From positions 2,850,551 through 2,914,550 of the forward strand of contig SCFE01000015.1 of assembly GCA_004352715.1 (NCBI GenBank): DNA of 64,000 nt, read 5' to 3'. The DNA is from Hofstenia miamia. Lineage: Eukaryota > Xenacoelomorpha > Acoela. Positions 11,490 to 24,400 of this stretch are shown piece after piece (positions within the stretch are counted from its first letter, which is position 1; each line of letters starts with the position of its first letter). The translations under genes were made by a program, and so were the position numbers. The notes under the pieces were generated by a model that ran no database searches, was not told where the DNA came from, and was given only the letters and a program-made list of their open reading frames with translations.

Positions 11490-12228
11490 TTAAGTTTTGA
11501 TACTTTGTGGTGTCATTAACACTTCAGACATAATAGCACCTTTAAAATTGGTCTTCGGGTGAGACACATGTGAAAGATATGAAAAAGCCTGCCAATTTGT
11601 TTGAATCGTATGATACTCAGAAGGAAGTATTCCACGAAATCTAGGAATCTCGTTAAATAATTCATTAGTTTCTATTATGTTCGAAAATGGAGTGACCCAT
11701 TGTATGCAAAGGCACAGATCACAAGGACGCAACCCCGATGCTTCATACACAAGTGGAGCAGGAACGACATGACACATAACTCCAGCGGCAAGAACATTAT
11801 AGGAAAATTGATGACAATCTATATCTAAAACACAAAAGTCCAAAATTTGACAAGCGCGTGCAAACAGCTCAGTAGAGTATTTACTTTCCAGAACAAAATT
11901 ATGTGATTCATGAGAATCATTTAAAGCTACTTTACAGGCTGATTGGAAAAATAATGTAAGCCATGTGTTTAAAGTCACAGGCGAAAGTTGCCATTTTAAC
12001 TGTTTAACAAGAACTAACTCCAGTTTAAGAACGTCGTCGATTGTGCAAGCGCCATTTGTATAAAAAACAAGCTTTTTTAACTTTGGAGGATGTATTTCTT
12101 CTATTTTGGCAGCTACATGTAAAGCAGTTGTTGCTAAAAGTTGCAAAATTGATTTATCAACATCATAGCTTTCTGACAAGTACACATCAAAAAAATGTTG
12201 TGCCATGTAAAATGTTTCTCTTCTTAGC
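11490..12228 (-). CDS. CycE: Cyclin E exon 3 (C-terminal two-thirds)
   Basis: This exon of 739 bp codes residues 155-400. It starts right after an AG at 12229-12230 (ATATTTAG) and ends at a TAA (11490-11492). It holds the end of the first cyclin fold, the second fold and the tail. The stop is preceded by VLMTPQSIKT, the counterpart of the Fbw7 phosphodegron of other cyclins E, but with Ser at +3 from the Thr rather than +4. A prediction that starts at the internal ATG (12206) would miss the first eight residues. Confidence 0.93.
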
Positions 12229-12414
12229 CTAAATATCGTAACATCAGAAAATAATTATTTTAATAACATTTAAAAACACAAAACTACTCGTCAGTGATTT
12301 ATATGATAAGAAAACCTAGACAATATTTGACTGCCAATATTTTTATTAGGTTTTTTTGTCAAATATGGCCATCGATGTCTAATGCTCCTTAAATTAATCT
12401 TTCAATTTATTTTT

Positions 12415-12456
<42 letters not shown>

Positions 12457-15400
12457 AATTATGAATTTTAGACAAATGATCAAATAAAAATAGAATAGCT
12501 CTCAAATGGAAACGAAACAGGCAACGCTATAGATTCAGTGTGTTAAAGATCATGTATTTTTAGAGCCTATCCATGTGTGAAACAAAATCGCGATGATTAG
12601 TGAATCACTATTGCAAGAGGAAAATTGCAATTAGCTGTTCAATGTGAGCAATGCTTAAGTTGTTCGTCAGCTTTTACTCTATATTCCAATGATTCACTTA
12701 TGTACCTGGATAACGAATCGTTGCTGATTACAAGGAGTATTCCACAGGAATGTCAACCTCGAAGAATTTTCAAAGCATTTGAAGTTATCATGGGAGGTTA
12801 TTTAAAGTGTCTATCACCATTCTGGGTTTGAGAAAATCTTGGTTTTAACAAAATTTTCCACATTGCTGATTCATAATGATACTCCAAAATGAGACATATA
12901 TGATGTAAACGTTCTGATGGTTTATAAATATAAACCTTAAACGTAAAATTCAAATTTTAACAGGTAGAAACATTCTATCAGTAAGTGAAAAATGACATTG
13001 TCAAGAAAAGAAAATATTTTAGTATTTAATTCATTAAAAAACGACTACTATTCTAAGAAAGCATTTCCGTAATAAGGCTTTTGTTTAAACCACTAATATT
13101 CTACATTTACTCTATTCGCTTTTCTCAGATATCATAAGCACAAATGATTGAATTTGTGGGAAGTTTTCTTATTTTTAAATTGAACTATGCATATGGAAAT
13201 ATTTTTTATAACATTAGCAAATCAAGTTTGAACAAAAATCATTTCTTAAATAAATAGTGATAAAAATCAGTTTTTGCAGACATTGTGCACATACGTAACC
13301 ACAATATATTTTTGAATTTTTCAAGTTTTGATGAGCTTTGGCAATTTTGTATGTATTCTTTTAACAATTTTCTTAGAATATATTGGAAAGCAAAATATCC
13401 GGTTAACTGACATTTTAAAGGAAAATTTTAAATTGCATTGTTCTTAGTGAAGCCTTTTTCACAGCTTGTCACACCTCTAACCGAACTTTTTTAGTCTGTA
13501 AAATACACAAATGTCTCCATAAAAGAATTTTTTTCTTTCTCTTACTTTTCATTATGTAAAGCTTTTAATTTATTTATATCTGGAAAGAAAATTGAGCTTA
13601 GTGTTGTACTTTTTCTCTGGATGTAACACACGTAACCATGGAATGCTCTACAAGCTAATTACCAATATTTGTTTTCAAATTGACGATTTTTCTGAAATTT
13701 TCTTGATGGAATTCGGGTCTAGGTAACATACAGCATTAGAATCCAAAATTCATGAAAACTAAAGTGTAATTGAAACAGGCTAAATTGAATTACTTCTCAC
13801 CACAACTACTACAATCAACTGAAAAAATATCTGTTCCAGGTCCACCGAAGCACATGTTCGCAACTGCGAAACTTGGGTGTATTGAAAACTGGTCCAATAA
13901 GACTTATGCTGAGAGCATGGTTATTGCTGTCAGTGCTGAATTTTAAACAATTTCTTGAATCCAAAATACGCAAAATTGACTTTTATAAATTTTTTTGCGT
14001 AATATTCAATTGCCGCAGAGAGCCATGTATCCCAACGTGTTAGAACGGGACTCGGCGGAGTTCCGATCTCGGCAAAGAAGTTTCTTCGCGTCGAATTTTT
14101 GACAATTGATTCTTTGACATTGGCAATTAAATCATCCACTTTAGTAAATTTACCTCTGATCCGTTCAGCGCAATTATGAATCAGATGCTTTGGTAACTTA
14201 GTTCTTAATTAACAACACAGTTGTTAATTAAGAACTAAGTTCCCAAAGACGTACTTATACGATACAGAAGAGCGCATCTGTATGGATCAATAAGCTATTG
14301 ATGTTTTCTGGGCATTGAAACGCATAAATTAGTTTGGCAGAGAATTGATAAAATGACAAATTGGACTATTCGTATAGTTTCTGATATTCCACGATATGCA
14401 CATGTCAATGCAAGTTACATTGCATTGAAAATTATGAGACCCTCTAATTATGTCAAATATCTCACTTGTTTATAGTATTCGCAAAGAGAGCAGTCGGTTT
14501 CTTACACGCTCGCAAATGGATATTTTGTCAAAGATTTATGAAAGTTATGATACTTTCAAAGAATTTGAAAGATCAAATTCGGGATATCTAAAACGAAATC
14601 AGCTAACCTGTTCTATACTCTCAATGCTGAAGAAATGAAGTTAGTACATGAGCATTTGTTTAAAGCTTATAAGAAAAATTCTACCTGTGATAGTAACAAA
14701 TGCCTAATGAATGCTAGAGAAATTGCAGAATACATGAAATCCGTTTTTATAAAAATTGGAAAATTTAACGGGAAAAATGTTGCTTATTGGGACAAAATAC
14801 AACATAAATCTAATAAATTTTTCTTTAATCTTTTTACTGAATATGAAGTCAAGAAAAATATCGTTTCTATCAAAACCTTTAAATCTAAAGGTCCTTCAAC
14901 AGTTCCCAATTTCATACACAAACTAGCATTTATGAAAACGCTTCCAATACTGACGTTTATTTTAAACTCTTGCATAAGATACTCTTACTTTCCAAGTATA
15001 TTGAAGTACTCTGTAATTACTCCCATTTACAAATCCAAAGATCGCACTAATTGTTGCAATTACCGTCCAATTTCAGTCACACATATGTCGGGCAAAATCT
15101 TTAAAAAAAGTCTATGGTCAAATGCAATGCTATGTAGCAGAAGAAAATTTGTTATCACCAAGCCAATTTGGCTTTCGCAGAAAACATTCTGAAACTGATG
15201 CATTGATGTTTGGGCTAGAAACCTGCCCCAAAACCTAAATAATGAATACGTCAGTGTGCTCTTCTTAGATCTTTCCAAAGCCTTTGATAGCATGTCATAT
15301 GATATTCTTATTGCAAATTACTTAAATACGGCTTCAGTATTGATGCAATGAAACTAATTCAGAGCTTCCTTAGAAATCGCTTCAAAACAGTTAAGTTAAA

Positions 15401-18400
15401 TTGCTACACTTCAAAGTACCTTAACCCTATTTATACCAGGGGCGGATTCCGCCTTTTTAATGCATTTTTGCGCATAACTTTGTTTGTAGAACTTCCGCTG
15501 CCTCAGTTTTTGGTGACTTTTCATATTTTTTTACTGCAGCGTTGAATTACGTTGATTTCATTAGGTTTCATGTGGTTTTTCTGCAACAATAGTTTTGTCA
15601 GAGATCATTGTGGCAGTATTTCATGTTCTGATTGTGACTTTTGCAGAAACCTAACAGTAGCAATTGTTTAAATCCATTGTTCTATTGTATTTGTACTCTA
15701 CCTTGACCTCTCTGAGCAAACAAAATTAAATTTTTCCTACTTCAAGAAAAAAACTCCTTTTTGAGTGTATAGAAAATTTCCAAAAAACACGAATTTTAAA
15801 GACTCCATCATGGAAAACTACCTGTTGTGGCGACCTACTAGTTCCCACGGATATTTTTCCCTTCAAATCAACTAGAAATGAGCAAGACTACCTCTTGGCC
15901 AAGTTTCATTTAAATTGGAAACCAGAGTTATGAAGGGTGGCGGAATCCGCAAACAACGAAATGGGACGCGCAATATCTTTTGGTAAAAGTTTACTCTATG
16001 CCCACGATGGTCTGCATTTTTCAAGGCAAGGCTATGTTGTGTTTGTTCGCGCAATCCGTGAATCTTTCGATTACAAAAGGACATTCCCTCAAAAGCAAGG
16101 TGGACGTCATTACAAACATTATTAACCTAAAAGCAGTTTTCCGAATACAGTTTCACAAGAACACAAGAATATGTTAGTAAGTTTTTTTTAGTATTTTGCA
16201 ATAAATGGGCAAAAGCTAGTATTAGAGCAACTTTTTTAAAACATTTTTTATAGATAAATTTCTTCAAAAGCATTGATGTTCATATTAATCCTGGGCCTGA
16301 TCATTCCAATATATTTGAGCAAGCTGAAATAGCACAAATTCTCCAATTTAATTTTAAAAAATTAAAAATAGTTTGCTTAAATGCACATGACTTAAGAAAT
16401 TCTTATGCAAATTTTCTGAACCTATATGAAGCCATTGGTGATAACTAGGGCAATTCATTTGTCAATACGGTCACAATATGGTCACAATACAGTCACAATC
16501 GGGCGTTTAAAATAAATATGGTCACAATTCGTTGAATGGGTCAATACAGTCACAATGAACGAATAAAATGCCAGGAATTTGACAGACTGTGTATTACACA
16601 GTGTTTTATTTGATAATGATAAGTGTTTTATTTGCTAAGTATAGAAATTAGTAAATAACATCTGTTACACATAAAACAAGTTACAAACAATTAACAGCTT
16701 GTGTATACTCTCAATTTGAATTTCTCACTTTTACTATTGTGTACCACTCTCGTTAATTTCTTGCCTGGTTTATTTTCTTCTATTCAATTTCTTATTTTCT
16801 TTATCTGGTTTCCACTTTCACATATCGAGATGCCAAAAGTTGCTGCAACCAATAAAGTCAAAATTGAGGCAATTATTCGCCAATTTTCAAGGGAGTTCAA
16901 GTGTACACCAAATATGAAATTGTACTGTATTTGATGCAATGAGGTGTTCAACATGTTAAACGGTATTTTGTGGAATGGCACAGGGCCTCCGACAAACACA
17001 GCTCAAATCCAACAGAAATATCAATTCAATCCTTCATTCAGCCCCCAAAAATTGTGAATTTTGTGGAAAAAGTGGTAAGGGGGTTAATGGGGGCAAACAT
17101 CGCACTGTACAAACTAAATAATCATGAATTGCGACAACTCTTTGTTGAAATGGGCCATCCATTACCCAGTGAATCCACCTGTCGTCGACAAGTGGAAAAA
17201 GTGGCTGACAGCGAAATAGCCCGNNNNNNNNNNNNNNNNNNNNNNNNNNNNNNNNNNNNNNNNNNNNNNNNNNNNNNNNNNNNNNNNNNNNNNNNNNNNN
17301 NNNNNNNNNNNNNNNNNNNNNNNNNNNNNNNNNNNNNNNNNNNNNNNNNNNNNNNNNNNNNNNNNNNNNNNNNNNNNNNNNNNNNNNNNNNNNNNNNNNN
17401 NNNNNNNNNNNNNNNNNNNNNNNNNNNNNNNNNNNNNNNNNNNNNNNNNNNNNNNNNNNNNNNNNNNNNNNNNNNNNNNNNNNNNNNNNNNNNNNNNNNN
17501 NNNNNNNNNNNNNNNNNNNNNNNNNNNNNNNNNNNNNNNNNNNNNNNNNNNNNNNNNNNNNNNNNNNNNNNNNNNNNNNNNNNNNNNNNNNNNNNNNNNN
17601 NNNNNNNNNNNNNNNNNNNNNNNNNNNNNNNNNNNNNNNNNNNNNNNNNNNNNNNNNNNNNNNNNNNNNNNNNNNNNNNNNNNNNNNNNNNNNNNNNNNN
17701 NNNNNNNNNNNNNNNNNNNNNNNNNNNNNNNNNNNNNNNNNNNNNNNNNNNNNNNNNNNNNNNNNNNNNNNNNNNNNNNNNNNNNNNNNNNNNNNNNNNN
17801 NNNNNNNNNNNNNNNNNNNNNNNNNNNNNNNNNNNNNNNNNNNNNNNNNNNNNNNNNNNNNNNNNNNNNNNNNNNNNNNNNNNNNNNNNNNNNNNNNNNN
17901 NNNNNNNNNNNNNNNNNNNNNNNNNNNNNNNNNNNNNNNNNNNNNNNNNNNNNNNNNNNNNNNNNNNNNNNNNNNNNNNNNNNNNNNNNNNNNNNNNNNN
18001 NNNNNNNNNNNNNNNNNNNNNNNNNNNNNNNNNNNNNNNNNNNNNNNNNNNNNNNNNNNNNNNNNNNNNNNNNNNNNNNNNNNNNNNNNNNNNNNNNNNN
18101 NNNNNNNNNNNNNNNNNNNNNNNNNNNNNNNNNNNNNNNNNNNNNNNNNNNNNNNNNNNNNNNNNNNNNNNNNNNNNNNNNNNNNNNNNNNNNNNNNNNN
18201 NNNNNNNNNNNNNNNNNNNNNNNAAAAAGCAATATCTCAGGTAACTTAAATGTCAAAAATCTCAGGTGTTATTTGTACGTCGGAGCTAAGATGGGCACGG
18301 ATCGTGTTTGTACATCGATTACCATGTAATTATAAGAAAAAAATATCGTGGCACAGTGGGCCAGATCACTGAAAACCCCATGGCAGTCAATGTGTTAAAC

Positions 18401-21400
18401 GATTTTTTCATAAATATTGGAAAATTTAATGGCAAAAATACTCCTTATTATGACGAGATTCAAACTAAAGCTTCATTTTATTTCGGCTTCCTCAGCGAGA
18501 GTGAAATCTTATATAACATTAAGCATATAAATGATTTTAAATCTAAGGGACCTAGTAATAACCAAACTTCATACTCAAGTTGGCATTCATAGATACATTT
18601 ACTAATTTAATATATATTCTAAATTCATGTATTCGCCACTCATATTTACTAATTAATAAGCTTTCGAAATACGGAATTAGCAATGATTCCATTAAGCAAC
18701 AGATACCAATCTGTTGAGTTGACAAAATATTTAATCAAACAACAAGAAAAATTTTAGAGGGGTTCCTCCTCAGGGATGCATTATTGGTGATCTTCTTTTT
18801 AATATTTACATTAACGGTGTTTCACAGTGCCTTATCCACACCAAAATTATACAGTATGAAGATGACACTTGCATTTACGTTAGTGGCAAAAACAAGCTAG
18901 CCAGTCCAAAGCTTCTCAGTTGATTTCAACAACATAAACTGGTTCGACAGAAATGAATTACAAATGAACATTAACAAAACAATTCCTTTTGCTGCATGCT
19001 TATGGCAAAGAAGATTTATCTAAACTTTCTATAAAAGTCAATGATGTTTGTATCAATAATAATAAGGCGACGTATCTTGGTGTTACACGTTAGATTTTTC
19101 AGAATTTCTAACTTCGAAAATTCGAGAACTTGCAATGCTGCATTCCACTGTTTCTGTTGCTAAAAACTTGATACCAAAGAGCTTCCTTATTAAGTACTAC
19201 CGTGCTTACATGTACGGTATCATTAGCCATGGGTGCCACCTCACTTTAGGCAAACATTTATATCGAATTTTTACATTTCATCAAAATTATACAAGGCAAA
19301 AATACGTTTTCTAGTAAAGTAAACAAATTCCTCAAATTTAATGCACGTCAACAAAAATTTTTTAAAATATGTCCTATGAATAATACTTATGCGTCCAATT
19401 CCTTTCTGATGAAAGTAGCAGACATTTTTAATGATATACCACTTGAAATCAGAAAATTACAATTCACTAAACAATATTTAAGTAACCATTTCTTTAAATT
19501 AGAGAGCACTAGGAAAGAATACTCTCAAAATTTTCAAGTAGGTTAGCCGTTTTCTATTTTTATTATTTTCTTTACTACTTATTGTTAGTTTTAGTTCATA
19601 GAAGGATTTAGTTAAATAAATCTTTTGAAGAGTAGTAGTAGTAGTAGTTTCCATGTTGGATAAGTCAAACAAATATAAATCCTGACTACTCTAAGATAAT
19701 TATGATTGATTTGTAGTTTATAGAATGCAAATTAATGTTTCGAATAGTTAAATAGTAGTAGTAGTATATATTAAAACAACAGATAAACAAGAGCAAAATC
19801 AATGAAGAAGTACAATTTACACACTAAGCTATGTAACCGTTGTTCACCAGCCGTGTACAAAACGCAATGAATTGTTGCCTTCTCAGTTCCGTCAGGCAAA
19901 AATGCTGAGTAAGTTTCCCAGAAAATCTTAGACGATTACCTTCTTTACAACCTTTTATAAATACATTCTAGGTTCTTCGATTGTAAGTAGGACTTTAAGG
20001 TGCGCAAAATGTGAAGTCTTTGTGAGGCTTTCTTGCAAACGGAATTTACGTGAAGGTTCCATTTCGAACTTTCAGATATCCACAAACCATGTTTTTAATT
20101 CGTTGACAATTTTAAGTCCGTCAGATAGAATTGTACAGTACAGTATTTACACTTAATTATAAGTTGCTTCGATTTTATAACATTGATTTTCATCTGATTA
20201 TCTAGTGCCCAATTACAGATGTGATCAAATTAAGTACAGTATCTAGGAATAACTGAATTGACGTCATCCGTATACTTGTATAACGAGTTAGTGAGACAGG
20301 AAGGTAGCATGTCACTGTGAAAGACAGCAAATAAAGAGCCTAGTAGAGAATCTTGTAGTATACTACATCGAATAGTACATCATATTAGTACACACAAAAG
20401 CCTTATGCGTACCTGGAGGAATTATATAAACATTGAAGTTACAGATCTCGTCAGCTACGTTTTTTTAACAAACAGTGAACAATAAAACATAGAAAACATT
20501 GAAACAATAATGCAAATTAATGGAAAACTATTAGTCCAGCAAGCTGCTCCTGATTACCAATTGCTCATTGATATGTTCGGTCAACAAAGTTGCCTGCTTA
20601 CACATAATCGTGCTTGTTGCATTTCTAAATGCTCTCAGCTTTGTTTTACATGGCAGGAATCTATGTTGATTACAACATAGGCAACATTTCAATTAATATC
20701 GAAATTCAAAGTCCTCAAATTGAGGTATAGATTATCAATCAAATAAATTAATTAACTTAATTTAAACTAATTCTTGTGAAAAGTCACAATTTTATTAGAT
20801 TCGATTTTTTAAAATTGTACCCGTAAAATGTTTAACCGGAGATCCTTAATATATAACAATAATTGCCTCAATCGAACTGCTATCATATTTGCAAATGCAT
20901 TTGACTGAAAATCAAAACCGCCAAATTTTTTAGGTAAATCAGAATTACACAAAAATATGTCAAAACTAAGATGGGAAGTTCTCCTCTCTATTTGCTGAAA
21001 CAGTTTCCGTAATACTCAGAAAATGAGTGTTACAAAATTATTGAATGGTAAATGACTAATTTATGTATTTATTGCGTGGCTTGTTGAAATGACATTACGT
21101 AGAGTACAGCATATTCACAATAAACTAATGAAAATGTCTACAACTCAGTAATTCCCAAGTGGTAACAGAAGAAGGCTAGAGATCAAGAGCAGCAGAAAAC
21201 ACTGAATTGGCCCATAATAAAATAGTGTTAGGATTAGGTGGAGGATCATGTTTCTAAGTTTAGCGCACAACGGTATGCTCTTTGAGTTGCTGTTATTATA
21301 TATAAATATATTTCAGTGGAAATAAAATATAATGCCATTGAGCTGCTATTTTTTGGGAAATTTCTTAGGTATTGCTGTGTTTGGTTTAGATTAATAGTGG

Positions 21401-24400
21401 GTCGAAGGGTTCAAGAGTAAAAGCATACTCTGCTAATATACTGAAGTACAATGCTTGTTTTTATAGTCTTAAACTCAATCAGAACACAAAGAAACTTAAA
21501 CATTTTATAAAAATATGTATCATAAGTAATGTTAGTGATGTAATTATTTTTAAAAAATTTTCAGGTTTAGAATACACGGCATCAAGCGTACCATTCCACC
21601 GTTTGTTAGTTCAATATTACCAATGAACTGTACAGTGCAACACATCAATTTTGCTCAGTAAAAAGTGTATGTTCCGTACGTGTGGTTCACACTTTTAATA
21701 TACCAAACTACATTTAAAGTTCGCTGCAATAGAACTAAGAACAACTACTAAGGAACTAATTAAATAAGACTTGAGATTGTCTTTGTGCAGCACACAAATG
21801 GCGGCTAAAACGCTATAACCCACTGTCATTCACGTGAATAAAGTGCTATTCTAAATGGACACTGAGCAGCTTCACGCAAGCAAGCTATGAAATGATGTGG
21901 TAACGACATGAGGGGAATTTGATTTGGTTAACTTCCTACCCATATCACAGTTTTCTCTTCAAATGCCTTAAGACGGGCCTTTCCATGAGAAAAAAAACAC
22001 AAAAAAGAATGCCTCTCTATGATTTTTTAAATTGTAATTGATACTTGTCGGCCATATATTATTGATTAAATAAATTGTGGTTCCCGCATGCATTATTGGC
22101 GGGAAATATAGCGTGACTTCCGCCAATTTGGTTGAGGGCAAGCAATGGCACAAACACCATGTCAACAACAAATCTGAGGCGCTTATAATTTCGAGTTTAT
22201 AAGATGAAATATATTTCAATCACAACAGAAAACTATTTCCACTATGACAGCTCAACAGTGAGCACAAAAATTTGGTGACTTCAAATTTGAGGCTCACTAG
22301 AATGTTTTCTAATGCAACGTTGTGAGAAAAAAAGTCGATCACAGTAGGAAAATGTGAAGATGTAGAAACAACGTTATGTCTTTGTATGTCTGCACGATTA
22401 GAATCCTTTGACCAACACCTCTTAATGCTGTTGTGACATCAATTATCAGCAAAATTGCCATGAAATATTGCTTCCTCTTACATTCATCTGCTTCAGTGGA
22501 GGAATTTTAGTAATTATAACAAACTCTTAAGCTCGGAGCATTGCTCACTTGATGAACAGAACCACGGAAAAATGTGCATCATTTCGTGAAACATCCGCGA
22601 AGTTTTGCAAGAATTTTCACTGTACAGTGAAATCTTAAAATATTTACGAGAATTTCTGCGGTACCTATTTATGACACACCCTAAGTATATAAGACTTCCA
22701 AAATAATTCAGCAAGTGCGAAAAATAAATGTAAGTATTTGCTAGGACATCTAACAAGCTATTAATACTATATTCATTTCTATAATTAAAAATCTTTATAC
22801 TTGCAAACTTCGCAGACATCAAGAAGCCAATCAAAAGTAATCGATCGCATAAATGGCTGCAATCCGGAATGTCTTGATAGAAAAGCTGGTGACAATTCTA
22901 TAGCCGCTTGCCTATCCAACATAATCCCCCACAGAGCATCAGAAGAAGCCCAATTAAGAAAGGGCAACGAACACTTAGCTGAGAACAATCGCGTAGTCGG
23001 TGTGGTGATAGATTCTAAATGTTGACAGTGAATTCAATTCAAAAAGCATCAAAAAGTACATGTATTCTATAAATTAGAACAAAATGATGCATCTGCCATA
23101 AATTAGTATATATAAATAAGAAAAACGATTAAAAAACAACAAATAAATTTTGTTGAGTAGAAAAATTGACATATCTTTACGACTATTTGCAGAGCACTTA
23201 ATCTATAAAACATTTCAAAATTTAGCCTATAAATGCGATTGCGTGACAGGCAGGGCTTTGAAAGTTTGACGAAAATGAAGTTTGAAATTTGAATATTAGT
23301 AAATTCAAAGTTTGATTTGAAATTAGAAAGTTTGAAAATTTGATGTCAAGTTTGATATGATAATTCTTACATACACAAGAAATGCATATTCATTAATGTG
23401 TAATTAAATATGCATATAACAATGAGGTAGGCTAAGAACCACATATTGCAGATTTTATCTATATATTTGTAGCAATATGGAGTATAATGTTAATAATTCG
23501 TAATTTCTTATATATTTAAATAAAATGATATTTGAAAGGTTTTTGTGATATTGGCAGAAAATTTGCACACATTCTTCAAATCATCACTATCAACTTGAAA
23601 TATTTCGAAATTTGATGTCATTATTTTTGCAACGCTTTGCGAGTTTTGAAAATTAGTCAATTTTTGAAATATTAAAAACTGCGTTTAACAGTTTGAAATA
23701 TGTAATTCATTTCTATATTATCAAACAATTTTCTTGCTTATTTTACCTATGTTTTCAAAGTAACAAATTTTTGCAAAAATAAAAAGATTACACCCTTTCG
23801 CTGAAAAACTAGCATAAATAAAATGAAATTTTTATTCGAGAGTCATGATCCCTGTTAAAACTGTTAATTATAAGAAATGTAATATGTCAAACAGTTTTTT
23901 CAATGTTGTGCCTGCACGGAATTTATCTTCAATGTCTACTAAGATTTGATCACCTATAGTAGCTGGTAAAAAAAGCTAAATTCTGTACGTCATCTCGGTG
24001 CAAATCGCTTTAAACTTTAAAACCCAAGTAGAAAATGTAGGAGTTTAAGATGATAGAATTGGAGGAGTCATAATATCAAGCTGGCCGCCGATTTCAAATC
24101 GTTAATTACAAGAAATATAATACGTCAAACGCGTCTGTATTCTATTTGAATATTAATCTTTCCGTTTAACAAATTAATAATTTATAAAAGTGCCATAGCT
24201 AATTAATGAAATTACATTAGCTATTCAATATTACAATCCCCAACAAAAGTCACCATATTATTAAGAAAGCTTACTAATTTTTTGTAATAATCAAAAGTTT
24301 AATCGGGAATCCCTTTCGTACGATAAAACATTTAATTATCAAACATGTTTGATTTTCTTCAATTGTGTTTACTTAAGTAGATAGAATGCCAAAGCGACAA

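Noticed and set aside
16970-18256. Long open frames on both strands at 16970-18244, 17162-18256, 40177-41292, 40187-41668 and 61329-62528
   Set aside because: They are open only because N runs contain no stops. Only the resolved flanks were used.
23252-23640. hAT-like MITE from CAGGGCTTTGAAAG to CAACGCTTTG
   Set aside because: The right end matches poorly and no 8-bp duplication flanks it. Kept only as a low-complexity repeat.
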